A DNA stretch of 15,676 nucleotides from Burkholderiales bacterium (GTDB lineage: Bacteria; Pseudomonadota; Gammaproteobacteria; Burkholderiales; SG8-39), in NCBI GenBank assembly GCA_020846575.1, contig JADLDQ010000112.1:1-15676 (forward strand). Reading direction: 5' to 3'. The position numbers were made by a program, and so were the translations under genes. The notes beneath the pieces were generated by a model. The model made no database searches. It had not been told where the DNA came from and saw only the letters and a list, made by a program, of their open reading frames with translations. Positions 15,120 to 15,676 of this stretch are shown here, one piece after another (within the stretch, counting starts at the first letter, position 1; every line of letters starts with the position of its first letter).

Positions 15120-15676
15120 ATGGGATTGCGCCTCAAGTTCAACCTCGTGCTGCTCGTGGTGTTCGTGCTCGGGCTGGCGATCACCGGCACCATCTCCTAC
15201 GAGCTACTGCACCGCAATGCCCGCGAGGAGGTGCTGCGCAACGCCGGCGTCATGATGGAGGCGGCGCTATCGATGCGCGCCTACACCGTCGAGGACGTGA
15301 GCGGCAAGCTGCGCAGGGTCGATGGCGAATTTCTCAAGGAAAGCGTCCCCGCGTTCGCCGCGGGCGAGGTCATGAAGCGGCTGCGCCGGAAGTATCCCGA
15401 CTACAGCTACAAGGAGGCGGCCCTCAATCCCACCAACCCGGCGAACCGCGCCGTGGAATGGGAGACCGACATCGTCAACGCATTCCGAAACAACGGGCTC
15501 CAGGCCGAGGTCAGCGGCATCCGCCAGACCGAGGTGGGCCCTTCGCTCTACCTCGCGCGCCCGTTCCAGATCAAGGATGCGGCGTGCCTCACCTGCCACT
15601 CGGTGCCGGCCGCCGCGCCGCCGGCCATGGTGAAGCTCTACGGGCCGAGCAACGGCTTCGGCTGGAACCTGAACGA
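15120..15676 (+). CDS. Membrane-anchored c-type heme sensor, Tll0287-like/DUF3365 domain (partial, C-terminus off right edge)
   Basis: The visible 185 residues begin with a membrane anchor (about residues 7-24, FNLVLLVVFVLGLAITG), then a periplasmic domain with MMEAALSMRAYTVEDV, FAAGEVMKRLRRKYPDYSYKEAALNPTNPANRA and WETDIVNAFR. A CxxCH heme-c attachment motif, CLTCH, lies at 156-160, and YGPSNGFGW follows. These features match the Tll0287-like/DUF3365 domain, a PAS-like heme-c sensor module that is often followed by a second membrane helix, HAMP and a signalling output. The output lies beyond the window, so signalling type is unknown. The start is well supported by AGGAGG and a -10 TATAAT. 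It is divergent from hemA. Confidence 0.85.
   Translation, partial: MGLRLKFNLVLLVVFVLGLAITGTISYELLHRNAREEVLRNAGVMMEAALSMRAYTVEDVSGKLRRVDGEFLKESVPAFAAGEVMKRLRRKYPDYSYKEAALNPTNPANRAVEWETDIVNAFRNNGLQAEVSGIRQTEVGPSLYLARPFQIKDAACLTCHSVPAAAPPAMVKLYGPSNGFGWNLN

Noticed and set aside
9535..15676. One signalling pathway joining the kinase fusion and the heme-c sensor
   Set aside because: The genes are over 4 kb apart, in separate transcription units, and no shared element or interaction domain is visible.
1..15676. tRNA, rRNA, CRISPR arrays, insertion sequences or phage genes
   Set aside because: No cloverleaf-like tRNA, spacer-repeat array, transposase or integrase motif was recognised by reading both strands. 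A short RNA gene could still be missed without a folding search.

Overview
The window is very GC-rich chromosomal DNA whose gene content points to a betaproteobacterium. The evidence is the order hemC-hemD-hemX-hemY next to an AlgZ/AlgR-type two-component pair and a divergent argH, plus a second block hemA-prfA-prmC-grxD. Species and order cannot be fixed from the sequence alone. No mobile element, CRISPR array, tRNA or rRNA gene was seen. Coding density is high, and most long antisense reading frames are GC-rich shadows of the genes listed here.

Layout. Positions 1-7850 are read leftward: an AlgZ-like sensor kinase and AlgR-like LytTR regulator (overlapping by 4 bases), then hemC, hemD, hemX and hemY, then a partial indolepyruvate-oxidoreductase beta-type gene that runs off the left edge. 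Positions 8049-10809 are read rightward: argH, then a serine/threonine protein kinase fused to a C-terminal cyclic-nucleotide-binding-type domain. Positions 10984-14700 are again leftward: hemA, prfA, prmC, grxD. A 419-base divergent spacer follows, then the start of a rightward gene for a membrane-anchored sensor with a c-type heme motif (Tll0287-like/DUF3365), cut by the right edge.

How the genes fit together. HemA starts the C5 tetrapyrrole pathway, and HemC and HemD make hydroxymethylbilane and uroporphyrinogen III. HemX and HemY are the membrane proteins usually encoded with them. prfA and prmC form a translation-termination pair (RF1 and the methyltransferase for its GGQ loop). grxD encodes a CGFS monothiol glutaredoxin of iron-sulfur metabolism, and its leader holds a sequence resembling a type 1 IscR site. 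Three regulators sit among these genes: the two-component pair, the kinase fusion and the heme-c sensor. None has a target that can be read from the sequence.

The clearest unexplained structure is a 39-base hairpin element present twice with one mismatch (10865-10903 and 12261-12299). The copies are in opposite orientation on the DNA, but each lies just downstream of a gene in the same sense as that gene's transcript. Other non-coding signals are five imperfect 10-base repeats in the hemA/heme-sensor spacer, a perfect 15-base tandem duplication at the 5' end of the sensor kinase gene, and a 10-bp hairpin upstream of hemC.
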